From JBGSUE01 sp041753515 (GTDB lineage Bacteria > Patescibacteriota > Microgenomatia > UBA10105 > UBA927): 8,192 bases of DNA. Shown piece by piece: positions 1 through 6,174 of this stretch. Within the stretch, counting starts at the first letter, position 1. Every line of letters begins with the position of its first letter. Location: positions 1 to 8,192 of the forward strand of contig JBGSUE010000055.1 in the NCBI GenBank assembly GCA_041753515.1, written 5' to 3'. Below the pieces are notes generated by a model. The model was not told the DNA's origin. It searched no databases and saw only the letters and a list, made by a program, of their open reading frames with translations. The translations under genes and the position numbers were made by a program.

Positions 1-1
1 C

Positions 2-475
2 AGCTGTACCCAACAGGAAGTGGCGGTGATGTATTGTGATGGAGGGGAGGGGCCTGTATATTATGCATCACGGTGTGAGGATTTGGGATACAATTGTTGT
101 ATTGGTCCGACAAATACGCCTCGGCCGCCGGATGAACCAACGAATACACCCAATCCGTCAGCGTCTCCCACACCTATGGCTTGTCAGGCTCTGCAAGTGT
201 ATCAGGATGACGGGACGGGGAATTATGTGGATATTACACAGGCACTGATAAACAAAACAAGTACTGTGGGTGCTGGTGACATTATACGGATCGTTGTTGT
301 GCCGCCAATAGACGCAGATGCCGCACGTATAAGGGTTTCGGCTGACGGTGTCATGTCCGGCTGGTCCGAAACGACAACAAAGAATACATTCGGATTTTAT
401 ATTGACTATACGGTTGAAAGTTTAAGTTTATTCCGGGTTGAAGCAGAAACCCGTTCGAACGGTGTCTGGAGATAG
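2..475 (+). CDS. Secreted Cys-rich / TP-linker surface protein, 3' part
   Basis: This reading frame is open from the left edge (SCTQQEVAV...) to TAG at 473-475, so the true start lies outside the window; the first in-frame start-like codon, GTG at 20, is probably internal. The visible 157 residues begin with a Cys-containing stretch (five Cys, including a CC pair), then a short linker of TNTP/SPTP units, then a roughly 95-residue Cys-poor C-terminal domain. That domain has a WSETTTKN motif followed by alternating hydrophobic residues typical of a beta-sandwich and ends in VWR. From memory, similar domains ending extracellular TP-linked proteins occur in Microgenomates; I cannot verify this here. 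No C-terminal membrane anchor is present, unlike the next gene, which starts 9 bases downstream on the same strand and may be co-transcribed. Probably exported; no enzymatic function can be assigned. Confidence 0.75.
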   Translation, partial: SCTQQEVAVMYCDGGEGPVYYASRCEDLGYNCCIGPTNTPRPPDEPTNTPNPSASPTPMACQALQVYQDDGTGNYVDITQALINKTSTVGAGDIIRIVVVPPIDADAARIRVSADGVMSGWSETTTKNTFGFYIDYTVESLSLFRVEAETRSNGVWR

Positions 476-484
476 CGGGAATAT

Positions 485-1222
485 ATGAAAACACTGAAAA
501 AATACTGGTATATCATTTTTCTTCTTATTCTCACGTTGGGGTTGGGTGTGGTTACCTACATCACAAGCCAGAAACTTGCTACTACAGAACCATTAGCTCC
601 GACTGTCCCGCAGGGAGCACCCCGGGCAGTTGAGGATGTTTGTATACTGACATTTGATTTGACCACATCTCCTACACCGACACTTACTCCCACAGAAGGC
701 CCCTCTCCCACACCGACACCAACTCCCACAGAAGGCCCCTCTCCCACACCCACGGAAACTCCGTTGGTTACAAATACGCCGACTGCTACACCAACATCCA
801 CACGGACACCGACGGCGACACCGACTGGTACAGTAGGACCTACAGCCACACCGACGGCGACACCGACTGCGACCAATACTCCTATCATATCAAACACGCC
901 GGGACCAAGTCCGACAGCTACACGCACACCCACACCGACGAATACGCCAGTTCCGGGTGCGTCCAATACGCCGACCAGCACTCCAGTTCCTGTGGTTGGC
1001 TGCAATAGTCCATGTACCACAAGCAACAACTGCAGCGGATCCCTGACGTGCTTTGACGGATTCTGCAGGAATTCAAGCTGTACTGCCGAAACGGATTGTG
1101 TATGTGAAGCTCCGACAGCTCTCGTAACACCGGAAGTTCCTGTGTCAGGCTCACCCGCCTTAACCGGCATGCTGATCATCGCCGGCGGCATGCTCCTCTT
1201 GATCCTGGGATTGGTATTCTAA
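485..1222 (+). CDS. TP-rich membrane-anchored surface protein with eight-Cys module
   Basis: A 245-residue protein starting at ATG 485, with no strong Shine-Dalgarno. Residues 1-7 are basic (MKTLKKY) and about 8-28 form a hydrophobic signal or anchor helix. Residues 61-170 are a low-complexity Thr/Pro linker (TPTATPT, TNTP, EGPSPTP units), a likely extended and perhaps O-glycosylated stalk. Residues 173-207 hold eight Cys (173, 177, 183, 189, 194, 199, 205, 207) in a small-disulfide pattern containing SGSLTCFDGFC, suggesting a compact extracellular knot. Residues 216-223 (PEVPVSGS) precede a C-terminal hydrophobic helix (about 224-245) ending in GLVF with no basic tail. It resembles a sorting-signal arrangement but lacks a canonical LPXTG and the positive tail. 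The export and anchoring interpretation is strong; a specific role (adhesion, stalk) is speculation. It converges on the pilus operon across a hairpin-rich gap. Confidence 0.85.
   Translation: MKTLKKYWYIIFLLILTLGLGVVTYITSQKLATTEPLAPTVPQGAPRAVEDVCILTFDLTTSPTPTLTPTEGPSPTPTPTPTEGPSPTPTETPLVTNTPTATPTSTRTPTATPTGTVGPTATPTATPTATNTPIISNTPGPSPTATRTPTPTNTPVPGASNTPTSTPVPVVGCNSPCTTSNNCSGSLTCFDGFCRNSSCTAETDCVCEAPTALVTPEVPVSGSPALTGMLIIAGGMLLLILGLVF
686..750 (+). repeat. 29-bp direct repeat within the TP linker
   Basis: Two identical 29-bp copies lie at 686-714 and 722-750 (36-bp period), each encoding TPTEGPSPTP. A second exact pair of 21 bp lies at 806-826 and 848-868 (42-bp period), encoding TPTATPT. 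Both periods are multiples of three, so recombination between copies would lengthen or shorten the stalk without breaking the frame. Confidence 0.85.
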
Positions 1223-1253
1223 TCAAGGTTTAATGTTTGACGTCGCTGTATGT

Positions 1254-1337
1254 GTCATGCTGAACTTGTTTCAGCATCTTGTTGTGAACGGGATCCCGAA
1301 ACCTGCCTTGCCGGCAGGCAGGCGAGTTCGGGATGAC
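1254..1337. repeat. REP-like two-hairpin palindromic element between convergent genes
   Basis: The 84-bp element is bounded by GTCAT (1254-1258) and ATGAC (1333-1337). Its outer 15 bases are imperfect inverted repeats of each other (12 of 15 match). Hairpin 1 has 8-bp arms ATGCTGAA (1257-1264) and TTCAGCAT (1270-1277) with a 5-base loop. Hairpin 2 has arms ATCCCGAA (1293-1300) and TTCGGGAT (1327-1334) and encloses a GC-rich inner stem, CCTGCC (1302-1307) and GGCAGG (1313-1318). From memory, this wording recurs in intergenic repeats of many CPR and other environmental genomes. It carries no ORF. Placed between two gene 3' ends, it could also act as a bidirectional transcription barrier, although no T-run follows the stems. 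The rest of the 1223-1385 gap shows nothing I recognise. Confidence 0.8.
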
Positions 1338-1385
1338 GATATTTGAAATAACAATACAGGGTTATATTGGCAATCAATTATTACT

Positions 1386-2696
1386 CTAGAACAGGAATCT
1401 CAAGCCACCGAGGATCAGAAGTACTCCGAGTGCGGCTATTAGTATGACAGGTGTCGGGCCTCCGGGCTGAAGATCGATATCGGTATCAATTGTCGGTGTC
1501 GCAGATAATGTGCCAGTGGGAGATGGTTCAAGTGTCGGTTCTAGAGACGGTTCAAGAGTCGGTTCGATTGTCGGAATAGCTGTCGGAACTATTGTTCCCG
1601 ACGGTGTGGCTTCACCCAGAACCTGTGTACCGCTCTTGAGGATGGTAAATGTTCGGACAATACTTTCTTCTTCATCTGTATTTGCTGTAATAGTCTGTTT
1701 TCCTATGCCGATATCCGATGTTGGAGAATATTTCCATACTCCATCATCTGCCGCTTTTATTTCTATAGACTTCGGTTTCATTGAGGTAACTGTAAGTGTA
1801 ATGATCGTGCCGGGTTTGGCAGTACCCTGGAATAGTGGCCGGTGTGAAACAAGCGCATCTCCTTCTTGAGGTTGTGTAATCGATAGTACCGGATTTTCAA
1901 GAGGAAGATTATCGGATATGTCTCCAAGGACACTTTGAGACTCTTCAAAATCCTGTAACGCTTTAAGCCGGAAGTCATATGTTTTGCCTAAAAGAACTTC
2001 CGGAACCGGAGAATCGAACTCTGTGGTTGTGGTAATGATAGTCTCTGCAAGTTCTGTTTGTATTTTTATCATGAGAGGTTCCAGGTCTTGTGGGCTATAA
2101 TATGCATCCATAGATGCAGTGTGAATCTGATGAAGAGGCATGATCCAGGATCCCGAATCAGTAACCATAGTAGAGAGCATCTGACTTGTGCGGAAATACA
2201 GGTATACGAGCGCTCCTTTTGCAGGTTTACCGTCTGCAGTTTTGGCTGTGCCGTATGCGGGGCTGAGTGCCTGTTTATTTTGTGAGATTGAGTTTGTAGT
2301 TCGTATTGATTTTAATTGTGGGAGCGTATTATACGCGACACCATTTGAAATAAGCGAAACAGAATACGGCGTATTCGGCTGAAGATCCCGTACATGAATC
2401 ATATGAGTTGTATAGGCGTTTTGTTTGCCGGATTTATCCCTGTCATCAAAAAATGACTGCGCTGTTAAGCCATCGCCAGCAACGACAACCGTTCCGGTTG
2501 CAGGATCCGATGTTATCCAGTTAACAGTAAATCCTGTATCGCTCATATTCGTAATCTGGAGCGATTTTGGTTCAATCGATTTGGATGCATTGGAGAGGAT
2601 TTGGAATATGCTTGTGGATCCCCGGCTTACAAGAAATACCAGTAGTGCAATAATACCAAGACCTACGAGTGATGGAATTTTTTTTGGACCTATCAT
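1386..2696 (-). CDS. FN3/Ig-like domain surface protein anchored at both ends, last gene of pilN-pilO operon
   Basis: A 436-residue protein. Residues 8-24 form an N-terminal signal or anchor helix after a basic MIGPKK start. About 42-134 looks like a fibronectin type III or purple-acid-phosphatase-N-like beta-sandwich (ITNMSDTGFTVNWIT near the start, HVRDLQPNTPYSVSL near the end). About 147-226 resembles a carboxypeptidase-regulatory-like beta domain (TADGKPAKGALVYLY, VTDSGSWIMPL). About 270-352 is a bacterial Ig-like domain (ITQPQEGD, PLFQGTAKPGTIITLTV, DGVWKYSP). Residues 365-408 form a Pro/Thr/Glu linker with EPTLEPSLEP repeats. Residues 411-415 (PGGPT) precede a C-terminal helix ending LRFLF. 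The ATG lies only 2 bases after the stop of the preceding small gene, so it is almost certainly co-transcribed with pilN-pilO. Inferred role: extracytoplasmic, pilus-associated scaffold or adhesin. Domain names are from pattern recognition only. Confidence 0.88.
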   Translation of the reverse strand: MIGPKKIPSLVGLGIIALLVFLVSRGSTSIFQILSNASKSIEPKSLQITNMSDTGFTVNWITSDPATGTVVVAGDGLTAQSFFDDRDKSGKQNAYTTHMIHVRDLQPNTPYSVSLISNGVAYNTLPQLKSIRTTNSISQNKQALSPAYGTAKTADGKPAKGALVYLYFRTSQMLSTMVTDSGSWIMPLHQIHTASMDAYYSPQDLEPLMIKIQTELAETIITTTTEFDSPVPEVLLGKTYDFRLKALQDFEESQSVLGDISDNLPLENPVLSITQPQEGDALVSHRPLFQGTAKPGTIITLTVTSMKPKSIEIKAADDGVWKYSPTSDIGIGKQTITANTDEEESIVRTFTILKSGTQVLGEATPSGTIVPTAIPTIEPTLEPSLEPTLEPSPTGTLSATPTIDTDIDLQPGGPTPVILIAALGVLLILGGLRFLF

Positions 2697-2698
2697 AG

Positions 2699-2896
2699 TT
2701 ATTTATACACTGCTTTCTGTTCAATAATACTCAGGACTTCAGTATCCATTTTGGATTCCAAAGGTTTGAGCAATACCATGGTTGATTCCGGTATTGTTGA
2801 TGTTTTTGATGTCTGGAATAATTCAAAGCCAATCCACACAAAAACAGTAAAAAAAGTAAATATTGCAACAAGTAATATATCACGGTCATTTTCCAT
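2699..2896 (-). CDS. Small single-helix membrane protein in the pilus operon
   Basis: A 65-residue protein: a short acidic N-terminus (MENDRD), one transmembrane helix at about 8-26 (LLVAIFTFFTVFVWIGFEL), then about 38 exposed residues including VLLKPLESKMDTEVLSII. It starts 8 bases after the pilO-like stop and ends 2 bases before the FN3 gene, so it is a genuine operon member rather than a shadow frame. A GGAGG on the minus strand lies more than 20 bases upstream of the ATG, too far for a normal ribosome site. I recall small proteins with a comparable P-L-x-x-K-x-D-x-x-V-L tail near pilO in Microgenomates, but cannot verify it. By position it could stand in for a lipoprotein such as PilP; that is speculative. 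Confidence 0.75.
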   Translation of the reverse strand: MENDRDILLVAIFTFFTVFVWIGFELFQTSKTSTIPESTMVLLKPLESKMDTEVLSIIEQKAVYK

Positions 2897-2904
2897 ATGA
2901 ATTG

Positions 2905-3561
2905 TTATTTATTATATGCCTCCAGCTGCAGTGATAATTTTACCGGTACAGTCATGGAGGATTCCGAATTTGACCCACTATCGGTTTCCTGGGAAAAATT
3001 CATGGATCTGACTGTCACGAGTCTTCGCATATTATTTAATCCTATCAGAATATTCTCCAATTGTGGATACCCGTTTATCAGGGAAGTGTTTATGGTAAAC
3101 TCGGTTGACTTCAGTGCATTTTCCAGCTTCGTATTCCCGTCATTTTCAGCAATCGGAACTTTCCCTATTGAGAGAGTCTGCATATCAGTCTGGTTTGAGC
3201 TGATCATATTTCGAAGTTGGAGTGAGAGATCGATGGGTTGGGTGGTTTGCGGGATTGCATCTGAGATCAGATACAGTTTGTTGACGATAAGATCAAGTTG
3301 TGTTCGGGCTTCAATAAGATCTGCAATTTTTTCTTCCATTTGGATATTCACATGCTGTTTATCCTGAATTTCACGCTGTAAAAGAAGAATGGTCTGGATA
3401 GTCGGACGTATTGCAAACCATCCGAAGAGTGATATTGCCAGAAATGAAAAAATAATGGTTGTATATATACGGTTCTTCGGTTTTTGCCACATAGGATCGA
3501 GTGCTGTATAGTACCGTCTGAACTTTTTTAGTTTTATGCCATCAGGATTATACGGATTCAT
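2905..3561 (-). CDS. pilO: PilO-like type IV pilus assembly protein
   Basis: A 218-residue bitopic protein: basic cytoplasmic N-terminus (1-31, KLKKFRRYY), one transmembrane helix at about 32-50 (IYTTIIFSFLAISLFGWFA), a long amphipathic helix or coiled coil at about 54-100, then a C-terminal alpha/beta domain (TEFTINTSLINGYPQLENIL, VRSMNFSQ, VPVKLSLQLEAY). This order matches PilO, which pairs with PilN in the inner-membrane alignment complex of type IV pili and type II secretion. Its ATG overlaps the pilN stop in an ATGA junction (3558-3561). A strong Shine-Dalgarno AGGAGGAGG (minus strand, 3577-3569) with 7-base spacing lies inside the end of pilN, so the two are translationally coupled. The call rests on topology, size, order and the fold-like pattern, since PilO sequences are poorly conserved. 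Confidence 0.8.
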   Translation of the reverse strand: MNPYNPDGIKLKKFRRYYTALDPMWQKPKNRIYTTIIFSFLAISLFGWFAIRPTIQTILLLQREIQDKQHVNIQMEEKIADLIEARTQLDLIVNKLYLISDAIPQTTQPIDLSLQLRNMISSNQTDMQTLSIGKVPIAENDGNTKLENALKSTEFTINTSLINGYPQLENILIGLNNMRRLVTVRSMNFSQETDSGSNSESSMTVPVKLSLQLEAYNK

Positions 3562-4160
3562 AAATCTGCCTCCTCCTGTGAAGTTTCTGCAGCGGGGGCC
3601 GGCGCTTTTGGTTTTTTTTCAGGCGTCAGAGATACCTGGAATTGAAACGCAATACCTTCGGTCGGTGTTTTGGAAATTTCGCCTATATCCACGCGGTAAA
3701 ATTCCCTGATAGACTGGATATTATTGATAAATGTTCTGAAACCTTCAGTACTTTTTGATTTTGCTTTAATGCTTAATTTGTCTCCAGAAAATGCATATGA
3801 CGTGAACATAATATCCTGCGGCAGTATTGATTTCATGATTTGAAGCATCGCAACAGGTTTTTCCTGGTTATCGATAATTGTTCTGATTTTATTTAATTCT
3901 TCCTGAATAGTGCGGTATTGCGATTCAAATACCTGATTTGCTTCAATGATCGCCTTTTTGGATTCTATTGCATCATCAAGATCTGCGCGTTTACGGTCAA
4001 GACTGAAGCGTGAAATAAAAGCTAAAAGAACGACGATTTCGGTCATGATCATGATATACCGACCGTACGTTGTTGCCCACGTTACGATTCTTCCAATCGG
4101 AGTTTCTTCAAGAGATTCTTGACCCAGAAGATTAATTTGAGACTGTTCTACGGCAGGCAT
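3558..4160 (-). CDS. pilN: PilN-like type IV pilus assembly protein
   Basis: A 200-residue protein with the diagnostic PilN layout. A short cytoplasmic N-terminus carries an INLL motif at residues 9-12 (SQINLLGQE), equivalent to the INLLP peptide that docks into PilM. One transmembrane helix follows at about 34-51 (RYIMIMTEIVVLLAFISR), then a coiled coil at about 55-100 and a ferredoxin-like periplasmic-type domain (IMKSILPQDIMFTSYAFSGDKLSI ... FQFQVSL). A Pro/Ala/Glu-rich tail ends the protein. No pilM lies upstream; rpsT is there instead, 48 bases away. The conserved INLL motif predicts a PilM-like actin-fold partner elsewhere in the genome. First gene of the operon pilN-pilO-small protein-FN3 protein, with its own predicted promoter at 4169-4198, though read-through from rpsT is possible because no terminator hairpin separates them. 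Confidence 0.85.
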   Translation of the reverse strand: MPAVEQSQINLLGQESLEETPIGRIVTWATTYGRYIMIMTEIVVLLAFISRFSLDRKRADLDDAIESKKAIIEANQVFESQYRTIQEELNKIRTIIDNQEKPVAMLQIMKSILPQDIMFTSYAFSGDKLSIKAKSKSTEGFRTFINNIQSIREFYRVDIGEISKTPTEGIAFQFQVSLTPEKKPKAPAPAAETSQEEADL

Positions 4161-4168
4161 ACATATTC

Positions 4169-4198
4169 AGTATATAAGAAAGGGTCAGGATTTGGAAA
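4169..4198 (-). promoter_or_regulatory. Predicted pilN operon promoter, near-leaderless
   Basis: On the minus strand a -10 box TATACT lies at 4174-4169. A weak -35, TTTCCA (4 of 6 matches to TTGACA), lies at 4198-4193 with 18-base spacing. The expected start near 4162 is about 2 bases before the pilN ATG at 4160, and no Shine-Dalgarno fits in that space. The -10 is convincing and the -35 is poor. Confidence 0.5.
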
Positions 4199-4208
4199 GG
4201 GGGAGAGT

Positions 4209-4451
4209 CTATTTTGATTTTTTTATCAATTTTGACAGACGTGATTTGAGGCGTGATGCTTTGTTCTTATGAATTGTTTTTAATTTCGTTGCTTTATCCA
4301 GAATCGTATACGCTGCCCTCAGGTTTTTTGCTGTCGGTTTTTTCCGCATATTTTTGACTGCCTCCCGAACTGATCGTTTTTGGGAAACATTTTTTTTCGT
4401 TATTTTTCTGTCCCGGCGTTGTTTTTTCTTTGCCTGTTTGGTTATTGGCAT
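4209..4451 (-). CDS. rpsT: 30S ribosomal protein S20
   Basis: An 80-residue, extremely basic protein (MPITKQAKKKQRRDRK ...) with the S20 C-terminal signature IHKNKASRLKSRLSKL, which contacts 16S rRNA in the body of the small subunit. Typical S20 is 85-90 residues, so this is slightly short but complete. The start is ATG 4451: the frame stays open upstream to 4595, but that extension (MSMTAEKPND...) is not S20-like, crosses the predicted promoter and overlaps murJ. The stop is TAG at 4209-4211. There is no Shine-Dalgarno before the ATG, consistent with a start point only a few bases upstream. Divergent from murJ; pilN follows 48 bases downstream on the same strand. Confidence 0.95.
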   Translation of the reverse strand: MPITKQAKKKQRRDRKITKKNVSQKRSVREAVKNMRKKPTAKNLRAAYTILDKATKLKTIHKNKASRLKSRLSKLIKKSK

Positions 4452-4463
4452 AGGATGAGAGCA

Positions 4464-4492
4464 AGTATAGAAGATAGATCGGGGATCGTCAA
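4464..4492 (-). promoter_or_regulatory. Predicted rpsT promoter
   Basis: On the minus strand, TTGACG (4492-4487), a 17-base spacer, then TATACT (4469-4464): a near-consensus housekeeping promoter. The expected start near 4457 leaves a leader of about 6 bases before the rpsT ATG at 4451, too short for a Shine-Dalgarno. Its -35 overlaps the candidate murJ -35 on the other strand. Confidence 0.7.
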
Positions 4493-4515
4493 GTGCCGTC
4501 AAGTATGAGTATAAT
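4486..4515 (+). promoter_or_regulatory. Predicted murJ promoter
   Basis: A perfect -10 TATAAT at 4510-4515 lies 18 bases after TCGTCA (4486-4491, 4 of 6 matches to TTGACA). The expected start near 4522 is about 6 bases before the ATG at 4528 and downstream of the alternative GTG at 4519. An 8-bp direct repeat CGTCAAGT (4487-4494 and 4497-4504, 10-bp period) spans the -35 and spacer; whether it binds a regulator is unknown. Confidence 0.6.
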
Positions 4516-4527
4516 AGTGTGAAAGCT

Positions 4528-6174
4528 ATGAAAAAAATATGGTCTGTTGTAGTCAATAAACCCACATCGTTAGGTTTTTCTGCAGTCATACTCATGGGAA
4601 TGGTTGTTGCATCAGGTTTATTAGGATTATTGCGGCTGCGAATCCTCTATGGACAATTTACGCCGGAAGAGACAGACATTTTTTTTGCCGCTTTCAGGAT
4701 TCCCAATCTCCTATTTGAGATTCTTGCAATGGGTGCATTGACGTCTGCATTCATTCCTGTGTACACCAGATATATTTCTAAAGGGGATGGAGAGGGTGCG
4801 CATACATTATCAGCTATACTCATAAATTGTACACTTGCGGTTGTGATGGCTGTTTCCGTTCCGGTTTTTTTATTTACCGAAGAGATTTCGAAACTCTTCA
4901 CTCCCGGTTTTTCCGATGCCCAGATTGTACAGATGGCCGTTTACACGCGAAGCATGATCATCCTGCAGGTCCTGCCGCTTCTCATCGGTAACTTTTTTAC
5001 CGGAATTCTGCAGTCAATGCGGCTATTTTTTATACCCGCATTGGCGCCTGTTCTTTACAATATCGGAATGATTATTGGAATTCTTCTTTTTGCCCGCGAT
5101 TACGGATTATATTCCGCAGTTATGGGAGTCGGGATCGGTGCATTTTTATTTATGATCATCCAATTACCGCTTGTACTGTCTGTGGGTTTCCGCCCACGCT
5201 GGAATTTCAATATTCATAATCCCGGGGTTAAAGAGGTATTCAGGTTAGTTCTGCCTCGTATGATAGGTCTGGGTGCTACACAGATTGATGTGACTGTAGA
5301 TCTTATCCTATCCACGATAATCGGTCCGAAAATGGTGACAGTGTTTACGCTTGCCCAGAGCCTGCAGCAGCTGCCTGTCCGTCTTTTTGGTAATACGATA
5401 TCTCAGGCGTCATTCCCGACGCTGTCACGCGCTTCTGCACTGGAGGAAATGGAAAAATTTAAGCAGTCGGTGTCCAGTGCTATCCGGATGGTGTTATTTT
5501 TGGTTATACCAACGTCGGCATTTTTTATTGTCCTGCGCATTCCCATTATCCGCATTGTATTCGGAGCATCGCTTTTCGACTGGGAATCAACTGTTTTGAC
5601 ATCACTCACTCTGTCAGCGTTCAGTATATCGCTCTTCGCTCAGGCAATAAGCCAAATATTGACAAGGGGATTTTATGCGCTCTACGATTCACGAACTCCC
5701 GTCCTGATCAGCATCGGAACAATAATACTCAACAGTATTGTCAGTATGTATTTTGTTTTGATCCTGCATCTCCCCATTTGGTCTCTGGGATTGTCCACAA
5801 GCATTGCTGGTATTGTAAATATGGTTGTTCTTTATGTCATTATGTATAAACGTATTGGTGGTTTTGATGAATACGATACCTATATTCAACCGATAAAAGT
5901 ATGCCTTGCAGCATGTGTGAGTGCACTTGTTGTCTATATTCCCATGAAACTTCTCGATCAGCTTGTGTTTGATACGTCACGCGTGTTCGGATTGGTGGTA
6001 CTCACATTTCTTTCCGGATCATTAGGAGTAGTCACGTATCTGTTTTTATCGTGGGTTTTGAATATAGCCGAAGTATATTATCTTGGCAGGATTTTTGGGC
6101 AAATAAAGCGTTTACGGACTCTCTTCATTGAACCGGCAGCCGAAATTACCGGCGGTGAGATTACTTCGTCATAA
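4528..6174 (+). CDS. murJ: MurJ/MviN-family lipid II flippase
   Basis: A 548-residue polytopic membrane protein with about 14 hydrophobic helices, family length about 500-550. The MurJ signature is clear near the N-terminus: TDIFFAAFRIPNLLFEIL followed by GALTSAFIPVYTRY (residues about 49-80); FGNTISQASFPTLSRA further on is also typical. MurJ moves lipid II across the cytoplasmic membrane for peptidoglycan synthesis. I chose ATG 4528 over GTG 4519 because the predicted transcript starts between them. Compared from memory with E. coli MurJ, the positions of Asp39 and Arg24 are kept (Asp50, Arg36), but those of Arg18, Arg52 and Arg270 appear as Gly30, Phe63 and Ser278. Some of this may be normal in Patescibacteria. 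The last 14 bases overlap the 3' end of the convergent gene at 6161-6712. Confidence 0.93.
   Translation: MKKIWSVVVNKPTSLGFSAVILMGMVVASGLLGLLRLRILYGQFTPEETDIFFAAFRIPNLLFEILAMGALTSAFIPVYTRYISKGDGEGAHTLSAILINCTLAVVMAVSVPVFLFTEEISKLFTPGFSDAQIVQMAVYTRSMIILQVLPLLIGNFFTGILQSMRLFFIPALAPVLYNIGMIIGILLFARDYGLYSAVMGVGIGAFLFMIIQLPLVLSVGFRPRWNFNIHNPGVKEVFRLVLPRMIGLGATQIDVTVDLILSTIIGPKMVTVFTLAQSLQQLPVRLFGNTISQASFPTLSRASALEEMEKFKQSVSSAIRMVLFLVIPTSAFFIVLRIPIIRIVFGASLFDWESTVLTSLTLSAFSISLFAQAISQILTRGFYALYDSRTPVLISIGTIILNSIVSMYFVLILHLPIWSLGLSTSIAGIVNMVVLYVIMYKRIGGFDEYDTYIQPIKVCLAACVSALVVYIPMKLLDQLVFDTSRVFGLVVLTFLSGSLGVVTYLFLSWVLNIAEVYYLGRIFGQIKRLRTLFIEPAAEITGGEITSS

Noticed and set aside
686..868. Possible CRISPR-like repeats
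   Set aside because: The repeats are coding, adjacent and in frame within a TP linker; there are no unique spacers of constant length.
556..1191. Long minus-strand frame rich in Val-Gly repeats
   Set aside because: Antisense shadow of the Thr/Pro linker codons on the plus strand; no start context and the composition is purely a mirror of the repeats.
1510..1869. 119-codon plus-strand frame with SVGSRDGS repeats
   Set aside because: Shadow of the Glu-Pro-Thr linker and Ig-like domain of the minus-strand surface protein.
2897..3367. 156-codon plus-strand frame opposite the pilO-like gene
   Set aside because: Shadow frame; the minus strand has coupled start and stop, a Shine-Dalgarno and a coherent protein architecture.
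3558..3560. Alternative genetic code with UGA as glycine
   Set aside because: TGA ends pilN in a normal ATGA overlap with pilO, and no gene needs TGA read-through.
4519..4527. GTG start for murJ
   Set aside because: The predicted transcript begins near 4522, after this codon; ATG 4528 gives a natural MKKIW start.
4452..4595. N-terminal extension of rpsT to 4595
   Set aside because: The extension is not S20-like, overlaps murJ coding sequence and crosses the rpsT promoter.
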